From an uncultured Lachnospiraceae bacterium (GTDB lineage Bacteria; Bacillota; Clostridia; Lachnospirales; Lachnospiraceae): a stretch of 50,565 nucleotides of DNA. Positions 31,553 to 39,892 of the stretch are shown here, one piece after another (positions within the stretch are counted from its first letter, which is position 1; each line of letters starts with the position of its first letter). The stretch spans positions 1 to 50,565 of the forward strand of contig CANQBH010000014.1 of the NCBI GenBank assembly GCA_947589155.1. Reading direction: 5' to 3'. The position numbers and the translations under genes were made by a program. Under the pieces are notes generated by a model. That model was given only the letters and a program-made list of their open reading frames with translations. It was not told the origin of the DNA and did not search any database.

Positions 31553-32751
31553 TGGAACGCAGGAAATTCATGCGAAGGGAAACAGGGCGCGGGAAAAGGA
31601 AACGGAGGCGCGCGCTTCTTTTGGCGGCGCTTCTCGCGCTGTCCCTGCTGCTTTGCGGCTGCGCGGCAAAGACTGACGATATGGAATCGGACGGGAACGC
31701 GCCCGCGCTTCCGGGGCTGGTCTATGAGGAGACGGAGCCGTGCGAATATGCCGAGTGTTTTACGATCTTCCGCTACCGCGGCGGCTATTGCCTTCTTGCC
31801 ATGGACGACGGGCAGCGCTATCTGATCGTACCGGAAAAGAAAGAAGCGCCGGAGGATCTGCCCGAAGATATCAAGGTGCTGCTGCGGCCGCTGGAAAACG
31901 TGTACCTCGCCTCGACGTCGACGGCGTCCTTGTTGGACGCCGCCGGTGCGCTGGAGCACATTGCCTTCTGTTCGCTGGAAGCCGACGAATGGTCGGTCGA
32001 CGGCATGAAGGAGGCGATGGAGCGGGGGCGCGTCTCCTACGCGGGAAAGTATTCCCAGCCGGACTATGAGCGTCTGGTGGAAAACGGCTGCACGCTCGCG
32101 CTTGAGAATACGATGATCCTGCACAAGCCGGAGGTCGCGGAAAAACTCGAGGCGCTTGGGATACCGGTCTTTATCGACCGTTCCAGTTACGAGGATCATC
32201 CGCTGGGGCGCTGCGAGTGGATCAAGGTCTACGGCGAACTGTTTGACTGCCGCGAACAGGCGCTTTCTTGTTTTGAGGAACAGAAGGCGCAGGTGGAAGC
32301 GATCGCCGCGCAGGAAAGCGGAAACAAGACCGTGGCGTTTTTCTATGTCAACGAATCCGGCGGCGTCGTTGTGCGAAAGAGCGACGATTATGTGCCGAAG
32401 ATGATCGAACTGGCCGGAGGCGTCTACATTTTCGACGACTTAAAGAAAGCCTCGGAGACCGCTTCTTCCAGCGTCAACATGACGTTGGAGGAGTTTTACG
32501 CCGTGGCAAGGGACGCGGACGTTCTGGTCTACAACGGCGGGATCTCGCGCGCGCCGGAGAGCATAGAAGAACTGTTGGAAAAGAACGCGCTGTTTGCGGA
32601 TTTTCGCGCGGTGAAAGAAGACCGCGTATTCTGCACGGACAGGGACATGTATCAGGCGGCCGCGCAGGCGGGACGGATGATCGCGGATCTTCATACGATG
32701 CTGACGGACGAGGATGCGGAAACACTGGGCACGCTCTACCGCATCCATTGA
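31552..32751 (+). CDS. Corrinoid/iron-type ABC transporter substrate-binding lipoprotein
   Basis: The 399-residue protein has a very basic N-terminus, a lipobox LCGC (Cys37) and a Peripla_BP_2 (BtuF/FepB-like) fold. Recognisable are LLRPLENVYLASTSTASLLDA, YSQPDYERLVENGCTLALEN, LGIPVFIDRSSYEDHPLG and the C-terminal YQAAAQAGRMIADLH. It would deliver its ligand to the permease encoded next. Riboswitch control and the cob genes downstream support a corrinoid ligand, although heme or a siderophore cannot be excluded by sequence. An in-frame ATG at 31570 has a slightly better AGGA spacing and is an alternative start. The start overlaps the preceding stop by 1 nt. Confidence 0.85.
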   Translation: MERRKFMRRETGRGKRKRRRALLLAALLALSLLLCGCAAKTDDMESDGNAPALPGLVYEETEPCEYAECFTIFRYRGGYCLLAMDDGQRYLIVPEKKEAPEDLPEDIKVLLRPLENVYLASTSTASLLDAAGALEHIAFCSLEADEWSVDGMKEAMERGRVSYAGKYSQPDYERLVENGCTLALENTMILHKPEVAEKLEALGIPVFIDRSSYEDHPLGRCEWIKVYGELFDCREQALSCFEEQKAQVEAIAAQESGNKTVAFFYVNESGGVVVRKSDDYVPKMIELAGGVYIFDDLKKASETASSSVNMTLEEFYAVARDADVLVYNGGISRAPESIEELLEKNALFADFRAVKEDRVFCTDRDMYQAAAQAGRMIADLHTMLTDEDAETLGTLYRIH

Positions 32752-32774
32752 TACAAAGGTAAAGGAAGGACGCC

Positions 32775-33827
32775 ATGGGAGAAACGGCGGAAAATATGAA
32801 AAAAGAGCGGAAAAGAAACCGGCGGCGCGCGTGGATCTTTTTTGCGCTGGCCCTTCTGCTCGGGCTGCTGTTTGTGCTCAATCTGCAGCTGGGCTCCGTA
32901 AAGATCGCGCCGGATGAGGTCTTTGGGATCCTGCTGTCGGGGAAGGGCGATCCGGCGGCGCTTCAGATCGTCCTGCAGATCCGTCTGCCGCGGGCCTTGC
33001 TGGCGGCGGTGCTGGGAGGCGCGCTCGCGCTGGCCGGATTTCTTTTGCAGACGTTCTTCCATAACCCGATCGCCGGGCCTTATATCCTTGGGATCTCCTC
33101 CGGCGCGAAGATGGCGGTCGCGTTCACGCTGATCGTCTTTCTCGACGCGGGGGTCGCGGCGTCGTCGCTGTCGCTGGTGCTGGCGGCTTTTGCCGGTTCG
33201 CTGCTTTGCATGGGGTTTGTCCTGTTCCTCTCCCGAAAATTGCAAGGGATGTCCGTGCTGCTGATCGGCGGGATCATGATCGGCTATATCTGCTCGGCGC
33301 TGACCGATATCCTTGTGACGTTCGCCGATGATGCGGAGATCGTCAATCTGCACAGCTGGTCGCAGGGAAGTTTTTCCGGTTCCGACTGGAGGGACGCGGG
33401 CGTGGCTTTCGCGGTCGTCTTTATCGCGTTTTTCTTTACCATGCTGCTGTCGAAGCCGATGGGCGCTTACCGTCTGGGCGAGGCGTACGCCAAGAGCATG
33501 GGGGTCGATACGAAGGCGTTTCGGGCCGCGCTGATCCTGCTTTCCAGTCTTCTGTCGGCCTGCGTCACGGCGTTTGCGGGGCCGATCTCGTTCGTCGGGA
33601 TCGCGGTGCCGTACCTTGTCAAACGGTTGCTTGGCACGTCGGATCCCATTGCCGTGATACCGGCGTCGTTCCTCGGCGGCGGCGTCTTCTGCCTGTTCTG
33701 CGATCTTCTGGCGCGGACGCTGCTTGCGCCGGCGGAACTCAACATCAGCACGGTGACGTCCGTCTTTGGCGCGCCGGTCGTCATCTTTATGCTGTTCCGG
33801 AAAAAAGGAGGGGACCATGACCTATGA
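32775..33827 (+). CDS. Corrinoid-type ABC transporter permease (FecCD/BtuC family)
   Basis: The 350-residue integral membrane protein has a basic N-terminus and about nine or ten hydrophobic helices. FecCD signatures are present: LRLPRALLAAVLGGALALAG-like (IRLPRALLA), FHNPIAGPYILGISSGAK, LIGGIMIGY, GPISFVGIAVPYLVK and a late DLLARTLLAP. It forms the membrane channel with the upstream binding lipoprotein. AAGGAAGG precedes the ATG. Its end overlaps the start of the ATPase-CobQ fusion gene by 11 nt, indicating translational coupling. Confidence 0.9.
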   Translation: MGETAENMKKERKRNRRRAWIFFALALLLGLLFVLNLQLGSVKIAPDEVFGILLSGKGDPAALQIVLQIRLPRALLAAVLGGALALAGFLLQTFFHNPIAGPYILGISSGAKMAVAFTLIVFLDAGVAASSLSLVLAAFAGSLLCMGFVLFLSRKLQGMSVLLIGGIMIGYICSALTDILVTFADDAEIVNLHSWSQGSFSGSDWRDAGVAFAVVFIAFFFTMLLSKPMGAYRLGEAYAKSMGVDTKAFRAALILLSSLLSACVTAFAGPISFVGIAVPYLVKRLLGTSDPIAVIPASFLGGGVFCLFCDLLARTLLAPAELNISTVTSVFGAPVVIFMLFRKKGGDHDL

Positions 33828-36138
33828 GATCGTGACAAAGGGGCTCTGCGCCGGATACGGGAAACAGAAGGTCGTCGGTGACGTGAGCCTTTCCCTGCCG
33901 TCCGGCAGGATCGCGGTACTGGCGGGGCCGAACGGTTCGGGCAAGACGACGCTGTTAAAGACCATAGTCGGCCAGTTGGAGCGTCTGGAAGGGACTGTGA
34001 TCCTCGGCGGGCGCGAACTGGCGGAGTTTGGCGGAGAGGAACTGGCCAAAGAAGCGTCGGTCGTACTGACGGGGCGCGTCCGTCCGGAACTGATGAAGTG
34101 CTTCGATGTGGCGGCGGCAGGGCGTTATCCGCATACGGGGCGGTTCGGCAAGCTTGGCGCGGAAGACCGGCGGCAGGTGGAACGCGCGATGGAACAGCTC
34201 CATGTTTTGGAATACGCCGACCGCTATTTTGATACGCTCAGCGACGGGCAGAAGCAGCGTGTGCTGATCGCGAGAGCGCTCTGCCAGCAGCCGAAACTTC
34301 TGGTGATGGACGAGCCGATGAATTATCTGGACGTCCGCTATCAGCTCGATCTTCTGGATCTTCTGCGCGAACTTGCGCACGGGCAGGGCATGACCATCAT
34401 GCTTTCGCTGCACGAGATCCGGCTGGCGAGGAAGATTGCCGACGTCGCCCTTCTTGTAAGGAAGGATCATGTGGTGCGCTTTGGGCCGGCGGAGCAGGTG
34501 CTCTCCCGCGGGTCGCTGAAGGAATTGTTTTCGCTGGACGACAAGGGATACGAATGTTATTTCCACGACGGCGCGCTGCCGGAGCGGAAAAAGGATGTGA
34601 AAGCGGCGCACATTCCTGCGGAGACGAACGTGCAAAAAAACACATCGTCTGTGCAAAACACGGCGCGCGTCCTGATGGTGCAGGGGACGATGTCGGGCGT
34701 GGGAAAAAGCCTGCTTGCCGCGGGTCTCTGCCGGATCTTTGCCGCGGACGGCTTTCGCGCGGCGCCGTTCAAGTCCCAGAACATGGCGCTGAATTCCTAT
34801 GTCACGGAAGACGGGCTGGAGATCGGGCGCGCGCAGGCGATGCAGGCGCTGGCGGCGGGGCAAAAGCCTGTCGCCGACATGAATCCGGTGCTGCTCAAAC
34901 CGACCGGACATACGGGCTCGCAGGTGATCGTCAACGGCAGGGTGCGGGGCGATATGGAAGCAGGAGAGTATTTTGCCTTCCGTCAAAAACTCATGCCGGA
35001 GATCATCGAGGCGTTTACGCGTCTGGCAAAGGACAATGACATCATCGTCGTGGAGGGCGCGGGCAGTCCGGCGGAATTGAATCTGAAAGAGGGCGACGTC
35101 GTCAATATGGGACTGGCGCAGTTGATCGACGCGCCCGTGCTGCTGGTCGGCGACATCGACCGCGGCGGGATCTTCGCGCAGCTTCTTGGCACGCTGGAAC
35201 TGCTTGAGCCGGAGGAGAGGCGGCGCGTGCGCGGCCTGATCGTGAACAAATTCCGCGGCGATCCCGCGCTGTTTGCGGACGGGGTGCGGATCTTAGAGGA
35301 GCGATCCTCGCTGCCGGTCGTCGGTGTGGTGCCGTTTACGGAATTGCAGCTGGAGGACGAAGACAGCCTGAACCCGCGGTTTGAAAGACGTGGCCGCGGC
35401 AGGATCGATCTCGCCGTCGTCCGGTTCCCGCGGATCTCCAACGCTTCGGATTTTGACGTGTTTGAACAGTCGCCCGAGGTCAGCGTCCGCTATGTGAGGA
35501 CGCCGGAAGAACTGCGCGGCGCGGATATGATCTTCCTGCCGGGCAGCAAAAACACGCTGGACGACCTGCGGTGGTTTCGGGAGAGCGGGCTGTTTGCGGC
35601 GGTTCGGGAAAAGGCGGAGGAAGGCACGCCGCTGTGGGGGATCTGCGGCGGCTTTCAGATGCTTGGGGAGTCGGTCGAGGATCCGCTTGCGGCGGAGGCC
35701 GGAGGAACGGCAAAAGGACTGGGGCTGCTGCCGGTGGTCACGACGCTGGAAAAGGAAAAAGCACAGACGCAGCGGGAAGGCGTGCTGCCGCCGGTTGGCG
35801 GAATGTTTGCCGCGCTTTCCCAAAAAGCGTATAAGGGATATGAGATCCACATGGGAAGGACGCGGTTTTCGGATGGCGCGGACGGGCCGCTGCCTGTGGT
35901 TGTGGAGCGGCGCGGCAATATTTTCGGAACCTATCTCCACGGCGTATTTGACGCGGAAGGGATCGCGGGCGCGATCCTCGAAGCGCTGGCAAAGCGGAAG
36001 GGGATCCGCGTGGACGCGTCGCTGCTGCCGCGGGATCTGGCGCGGGAGCGGGAGTTTGACCGCCTCGAGGCGTGTCTGCGGGACAATCTCCCGATGGACG
36101 TGATCTACCGCATGATGGGAATGGAGCCTCCGCAGTAA
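33817..36138 (+). CDS. Fusion of BtuD-like ABC ATPase and cobyric acid synthase
   Basis: One uninterrupted 773-residue reading frame holds two complete proteins. Residues 1 to about 255 are an ABC ATPase: Walker A GPNGSGKTT (37-45), signature LSDGQKQR (141-148), Walker B LLVMDEP with Asp165-Glu166, and LSLHE. A linker of about 25 residues rich in Thr, Asn and Gln follows. Residues from about 283 are CobQ/CbiP, which amidates adenosylcobyrinate a,c-diamide at four side chains: VQGTMSGVGKS, KSQNMALNS, GDIDRGGIFAQ, glutaminase Cys610 in WGICGGFQMLG and His708 in GTYLHGVFD. No ribosome binding site precedes an internal Met. I see no sign of a frameshift artefact. The start has GGAGGGG 4 bp upstream. 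Confidence 0.9.
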   Translation: MTYEIVTKGLCAGYGKQKVVGDVSLSLPSGRIAVLAGPNGSGKTTLLKTIVGQLERLEGTVILGGRELAEFGGEELAKEASVVLTGRVRPELMKCFDVAAAGRYPHTGRFGKLGAEDRRQVERAMEQLHVLEYADRYFDTLSDGQKQRVLIARALCQQPKLLVMDEPMNYLDVRYQLDLLDLLRELAHGQGMTIMLSLHEIRLARKIADVALLVRKDHVVRFGPAEQVLSRGSLKELFSLDDKGYECYFHDGALPERKKDVKAAHIPAETNVQKNTSSVQNTARVLMVQGTMSGVGKSLLAAGLCRIFAADGFRAAPFKSQNMALNSYVTEDGLEIGRAQAMQALAAGQKPVADMNPVLLKPTGHTGSQVIVNGRVRGDMEAGEYFAFRQKLMPEIIEAFTRLAKDNDIIVVEGAGSPAELNLKEGDVVNMGLAQLIDAPVLLVGDIDRGGIFAQLLGTLELLEPEERRRVRGLIVNKFRGDPALFADGVRILEERSSLPVVGVVPFTELQLEDEDSLNPRFERRGRGRIDLAVVRFPRISNASDFDVFEQSPEVSVRYVRTPEELRGADMIFLPGSKNTLDDLRWFRESGLFAAVREKAEEGTPLWGICGGFQMLGESVEDPLAAEAGGTAKGLGLLPVVTTLEKEKAQTQREGVLPPVGGMFAALSQKAYKGYEIHMGRTRFSDGADGPLPVVVERRGNIFGTYLHGVFDAEGIAGAILEALAKRKGIRVDASLLPRDLAREREFDRLEACLRDNLPMDVIYRMMGMEPPQ

Positions 36139-36160
36139 AGGAGCGGGGAAAGGACAAAGC

Positions 36161-37264
36161 ATGGAAAGGAAGACCGCGGAAGAACTGCTGAAAAGCGGCG
36201 GAAACATCGCGCCGCCGGATCGAAAAATGGAACAAAGGATCCGCATGCGCTGGGATAACGTGGCAAAACCGCTGGACGGCCTCGGCGAGTTTGAGAAAAC
36301 GGTCGCGGCGCTCGGCGCGGCGCTTGGCGACGACGATCCGGATCTGGGAAGACGCCGTCTGCTTGTGTTCTGCGGCGACCACGGGATCGTTTCGTCCGGC
36401 GTGTCGCAGTCAGGGCAGGAGGTCACGCGCACGGTGGCGGAGGCACTCGGCGACGGAACAAGTTCGGCATGCAGGATGGCGTCGGCGTGCCATACGGACG
36501 TATTTGCCGTGGACGTCGGGATCGCGGACGACCGCCCGATCAAAGGCGTATGGGATCGGAAAGTGGCGCGCGGGACGCAGAATTTTCTTGAAGGGCCGGC
36601 GATGACGTTCGCGCAGTTTTTTGAAGCGATGCAGGCGGGGCTGGACGCGGTATATCTGGCGAAAGAAGAAGGCTATGCCCTTTTGGGCGTCGGCGAAATG
36701 GGGATCGGCAATACCGCGTCGTCCGCGGCTGTTGCGGCGGCGCTGCTCGGGCTTTCCGCGGAAAAGGTCACGGGCAGGGGCGCGGGGCTTGACGACGACG
36801 GCCTGCGGCGCAAGCGGGAAGTGGTGGCGTTTGCGTTAAGAAAATACGGGTTTGACAAAAAAGGCGGAAAAAAGGACGCCTTGGAGATCCTGCGCACCCT
36901 CGGAGGATTTGAGACCGCGGCCATCGCGGGAGCGCTGCTCGGCGGCGCATACTGCCGCATACCGGTGGTGCTGGACGGCGTGATCACGCTGACGGCGGCG
37001 CTGGCGATCGTACAGGCGCTGCCGCAGGTGCGGCCTTATCTGATCGCCTCCCATGCGGGGCGCGAACCGGCGATGCGCTATCTTTGCGGGGAACTTGCGA
37101 TGCGTCCCGTGCTGCACGGGGATATGGCGCTCGGCGAGGGAACGGGCGCGCTGCTGTTCTTTTCCCTGCTCGATCCCGTCATGGCGCTGTATCACGGAAC
37201 GACGTTCGGCGAATTGCAGATGGATGCGTACACGCGAAGGGACGCGGAGAGGAGGCGGCAATGA
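36161..37264 (+). CDS. cobT: Nicotinate-nucleotide--dimethylbenzimidazole phosphoribosyltransferase
   Basis: CobT makes alpha-ribazole phosphate from NaMN and the lower-ligand base for cobalamin. The 367-residue protein has RMRWDNVAKPLDGLGEFE, VFCGDHGIVSSGVSQSGQEVT, GVGEMGIGNTASSAAVAAAL, the VVLDGVITLTAAL strand and catalytic Glu326 in LGEGTGALLF. Length and motif order are those of the CobT family. The actual lower base (dimethylbenzimidazole, adenine or a phenolic) cannot be read. It starts 22 bp after the fusion gene with GGGGAAAGGA upstream and overlaps cobU by ATGA. Confidence 0.95.
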   Translation: MERKTAEELLKSGGNIAPPDRKMEQRIRMRWDNVAKPLDGLGEFEKTVAALGAALGDDDPDLGRRRLLVFCGDHGIVSSGVSQSGQEVTRTVAEALGDGTSSACRMASACHTDVFAVDVGIADDRPIKGVWDRKVARGTQNFLEGPAMTFAQFFEAMQAGLDAVYLAKEEGYALLGVGEMGIGNTASSAAVAAALLGLSAEKVTGRGAGLDDDGLRRKREVVAFALRKYGFDKKGGKKDALEILRTLGGFETAAIAGALLGGAYCRIPVVLDGVITLTAALAIVQALPQVRPYLIASHAGREPAMRYLCGELAMRPVLHGDMALGEGTGALLFFSLLDPVMALYHGTTFGELQMDAYTRRDAERRRQ

Positions 37265-37821
37265 TCTTTATGATCGGCGGCAGCGGCAGCGGGAAGTCCG
37301 CGTTTGCGGAAAAACGCGCGGAAGAACTGCATAGGGAAACGGCGGTGGAAGCGCCGCTGTATTATCTGGCGACCATGCAGGTCTGGGGGCCGGAAGAACG
37401 TGCGCGTGTGGAAAAGCACCGCAGGCAGCGGGAAGGCATGGGCTTTGTCACGCTCGAGTGCAGCCGCGGGATCGAACGCGCAGAAAGCAAGATCGTGCCC
37501 GGCTCCGTGGCGCTGCTTGAGTGTGTTTCCAACCTCACGGCAAACGAGATGTTTCGGGAAGAAGAGACCTTAAACGGGCAGGAAGCGGCATTGGAAAACC
37601 CGCAGGCGTTGGCAGATCGCCTGTTTGACGGGCTTTTGCGGATCGATTCTCTGACAAAGGAGTTTCTGGTCGTAGGCAACAGCGTATTCTCCGACGGCGT
37701 TTCCTACGACGAAACGACCGCGGCGTATCTGAAGACCATCGGACGATTGCAGCAAAAGATCATGGAAGAAGCGTCGGAAGCGTGGGAAGTGGTCGCGGGG
37801 ATCCCGCTCCGGCTCAAATAA
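37261..37821 (+). CDS. cobU: Adenosylcobinamide kinase/guanylyltransferase (CobU family)
   Basis: CobU phosphorylates adenosylcobinamide and attaches GMP. The 186-residue protein keeps the P-loop GGSGSGKS (6-13) and the region with the guanylylated histidine (ARVEKHRRQREG, His53). The segment SVALLECVSNLTANEMF follows the family. The usual C-terminal pattern with GxGIVP is replaced by NSVFSDGVSYDE, although the last residues VVAGIPLRLK are canonical. It starts in the ATGA overlap with cobT; the long in-frame extension upstream lies inside cobT and is rejected. A second, complementary CobU-like gene lies after cobS. Confidence 0.88.
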   Translation: MIFMIGGSGSGKSAFAEKRAEELHRETAVEAPLYYLATMQVWGPEERARVEKHRRQREGMGFVTLECSRGIERAESKIVPGSVALLECVSNLTANEMFREEETLNGQEAALENPQALADRLFDGLLRIDSLTKEFLVVGNSVFSDGVSYDETTAAYLKTIGRLQQKIMEEASEAWEVVAGIPLRLK

Positions 37822-37840
37822 CGCAATGGAGGAAGGACAA

Positions 37841-38617
37841 ATGACGGCAGTGAAAGCATGTATGATCGCGTTTTCCCTTTACTCCCGAATCCCAATGCCG
37901 AATTTTGCGTGGGGAGAGCGGGAAAAGGACTATCATCTGTTCTTTTTTCCGTGGGTCGGGGCGCTCATCGGCGGCCTGCTCCTGCTTTGGGAAAGGGTTG
38001 CGGCGCATTTTGGCGTCGGGGAAACGGCGCGCGTTTTGTTCGGGACGGCGATCCCGCTGCTTGTGACGGGCGGTTTTCATGTGGACGGCTTTATGGATAC
38101 GGTGGACGCGTTTCGTTCGTACCGCAGCCGCGAGGAAAAATGCAGGATCATGGAAGATCCCCATGTGGGCGCGTTCGCCGTGATCACGCTGGCGGCCGCG
38201 GGGCTCTTATACGCGGGTTCTTACGCGCAGATCGGCGGGGCGGGGCTGAAGGTATTTGCGCTCTGCTTTGTTTTTTCGCGCTGTTTAAGCGCGGTCGCGG
38301 CGCTGACGTTTCCGGCGGCGAAGGATACGGGGATGCTGCGCGGCATTGCAAGCGTCGGAGAAAAGAGACGCCCTGTTCTGCTGGCGCTTTTGTTTGTCGA
38401 GGCGGGCATTTGCGCGGCGGGGATGCTGTATCAGGATCTATGCCTCGGCTTTGGCGTCCTTCTGACGATGCTGCTTGTCTTCCTGTATTACCGGAAAAAG
38501 AGCGAAAAGGAGTTAGGCGGTATCACGGGGGATCTGGCGGGGTATTTCGTTACGGTTGCGGAAATTGGCGCGGCGCTTGTTCTTGCGGTGATGACAGTGC
38601 TGCGGCTTGCGGGATAA
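37841..38617 (+). CDS. cobS: Adenosylcobinamide-GDP ribazoletransferase (cobalamin synthase)
   Basis: CobS joins adenosylcobinamide-GDP and alpha-ribazole (phosphate) in the membrane. The 258-residue protein has the family start ACMIAFSLYSRIPMP, FFPWVGALIGG, the metal-binding GGFHVDGFMDTVDAF, EDPHVGAFAVI and several hydrophobic helices. I chose ATG 37841, which has GGAGGAAGG 4-5 bp upstream, over ATG 37826, which contains that site. It sits between two cobU-type genes, so nucleotide-loop assembly enzymes are adjacent. Confidence 0.93.
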   Translation: MTAVKACMIAFSLYSRIPMPNFAWGEREKDYHLFFFPWVGALIGGLLLLWERVAAHFGVGETARVLFGTAIPLLVTGGFHVDGFMDTVDAFRSYRSREEKCRIMEDPHVGAFAVITLAAAGLLYAGSYAQIGGAGLKVFALCFVFSRCLSAVAALTFPAAKDTGMLRGIASVGEKRRPVLLALLFVEAGICAAGMLYQDLCLGFGVLLTMLLVFLYYRKKSEKELGGITGDLAGYFVTVAEIGAALVLAVMTVLRLAG

Positions 38618-38627
38618 GGAGGAAAGT

Positions 38628-39074
38628 ATGATCATGGTGATCGGCGGGCGCGCGCAGGGCAAGCGCGCCTATGTCAGGGAACGGTTTTCGGCGGAAGATC
38701 CGCAGATCTTCGACGGCTGCCTGCCGGAAGAAGGAGCGCAGGGCGTAAAGGTCGAAGAAGTCGGAAAGGGCAAGCGAGGCGGAAACGGCAAACAGAGCGA
38801 AAAGCGGCGGATCGTTGTAACAAACTTCAACAACTGGATCGCGAAAAATCTTGCCGCAAAAGGCGAGCAGGAATGCCTTAGGGAAGTGCGGGAATTTTGC
38901 CGCAGATATCCTAACAGCGTCGTGATCACCGAGGAGCAGGGCTGCGGGATCGTGCCGGTAGAAAAGGAACTTCGGCTCCTGCGCGACGCCGTAGGACACG
39001 CGCAGATCGCGCTGGCGGAAGAAGCGGACGAGGTGATCCGGATCTTCTGCGGGCTGCCGCAGAGAATCAAATAA
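38628..39074 (+). CDS. Degenerate second CobU-like protein
   Basis: The 148-residue protein is related to CobU but reduced. The N-terminal loop reads GGRAQGKR, so the Ser/Thr of the P-loop is replaced by Arg. The region that holds the guanylylated histidine is missing. A VVTNFNNWIAKNL segment mirrors the CobU LxNLxxNxxF region. The C-terminus is canonical: VITEEQGCGIVPVEKELRLLRD, then ADEVIRIFCGLPQRIK. AAGGAGG precedes the ATG 5 bp away, 10 bp after cobS, so it is translated. It may be a partner subunit for the CobU at 37261 or a kinase-dead regulator; both are inference. Confidence 0.75.
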   Translation: MIMVIGGRAQGKRAYVRERFSAEDPQIFDGCLPEEGAQGVKVEEVGKGKRGGNGKQSEKRRIVVTNFNNWIAKNLAAKGEQECLREVREFCRRYPNSVVITEEQGCGIVPVEKELRLLRDAVGHAQIALAEEADEVIRIFCGLPQRIK

Positions 39075-39091
39075 GGGATGAGGGGAGGATA

Positions 39092-39721
39092 ATGGAAGGC
39101 AGTATCAACATACGGTTTTACCGTCACGGAAGCACCGTTTCCAACGAGCGGCGTCTGTATCTCGGCAGAAGCGACGAACCGCTGAGTGAAAATGGAAAGC
39201 GGCATTTGACGGCGGCCGCGCGAACGCCGGAACTTCTGTTTGTCAGTCCGATGAAGCGCTGCGTGGAGACCGCGCGGATCCTGTTCCCGGGGCAGCCCTG
39301 CCGCGGGATCGACGACTGGCGGGAGATGGATTTCGGCGCATGGGAAGGAAAGGGGTACGATGTTTTGAAGGACGATCCGGCGTACCTCGCATGGCTCGAC
39401 AGCGGCTGCGCCCTTCCCGTTCCCGGCGGGGAGAGCCGCGAGGCGTTTTGCCTGCGCTGCCGGAGAGGATTGCTGACGGCGCTGCGGCGGCGCGGCGGCG
39501 CAAAAGACATCGCGGCGGTGGTGCACGGCGGCACGATCATGGCGGTCATGAGCGCCGTCACCGGAGAGGATTTTTTCGATTTTCTGACGGAAAACGGACA
39601 GGGATACGAACTTCGGATGTCCGAAAAAGCGGTCACGGAACTTTTATCCGTCCGGCCAAAGGAGGGCGCAAAGTTCTGCGAAATATCAAAAGCGGAGTGG
39701 GGGAAGATCCAAAGTTTATAA
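39092..39721 (+). CDS. cobC: Histidine phosphatase, probable alpha-ribazole phosphatase
   Basis: The 209-residue protein belongs to the phosphoglycerate-mutase-like histidine phosphatases. The phospho-acceptor motif is YRHGST (His12), followed by LYLGRSDEPLSENG, SPMKRCVETA and the second catalytic His in AVVHGGTIMAVM. Its place after cobT-cobU-cobS supports the CobC role, removal of the 5'-phosphate from alpha-ribazole phosphate or cobalamin phosphate. By sequence alone it could be another small-molecule phosphatase. It starts 17 bp after the CobU-like gene and is the last gene of the cluster before a new promoter. Confidence 0.82.
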   Translation: MEGSINIRFYRHGSTVSNERRLYLGRSDEPLSENGKRHLTAAARTPELLFVSPMKRCVETARILFPGQPCRGIDDWREMDFGAWEGKGYDVLKDDPAYLAWLDSGCALPVPGGESREAFCLRCRRGLLTALRRRGGAKDIAAVVHGGTIMAVMSAVTGEDFFDFLTENGQGYELRMSEKAVTELLSVRPKEGAKFCEISKAEWGKIQSL

Positions 39722-39757
39722 AATCTGCCGATCTGGATGATATAGAAAAATTCCCCC

Positions 39758-39786
39758 TTGCCAATCCGCTGAAAATGTAGTACCAT
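39758..39786 (+). promoter_or_regulatory. Possible promoter for the beta-helix protein
   Basis: TTGCCA (39758-39763) and TACCAT (39781-39786) are separated by 17 nt. The 11-mer AAAATGTAGTA (39772-39782) overlaps the -10, as in the promoter at 26210. Confidence 0.45.
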
Positions 39787-39892
39787 GTGCCTACATATTT
39801 TTCCGAACGTTTCTTTTGTTCTTTGTTCTTGTTCTTTTCGTGCGTTTTCCCATGGACATCGCCTGCGATCGCGCAGGGGAAAGGAAACTGTC

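Noticed and set aside
34560-34680. Possible frameshift or missed stop joining ATPase and CobQ genes
   Set aside because: The frame is open, codon use is even across the linker, both domains have full normal length and no internal ribosome binding site exists, so a real fusion is more likely.
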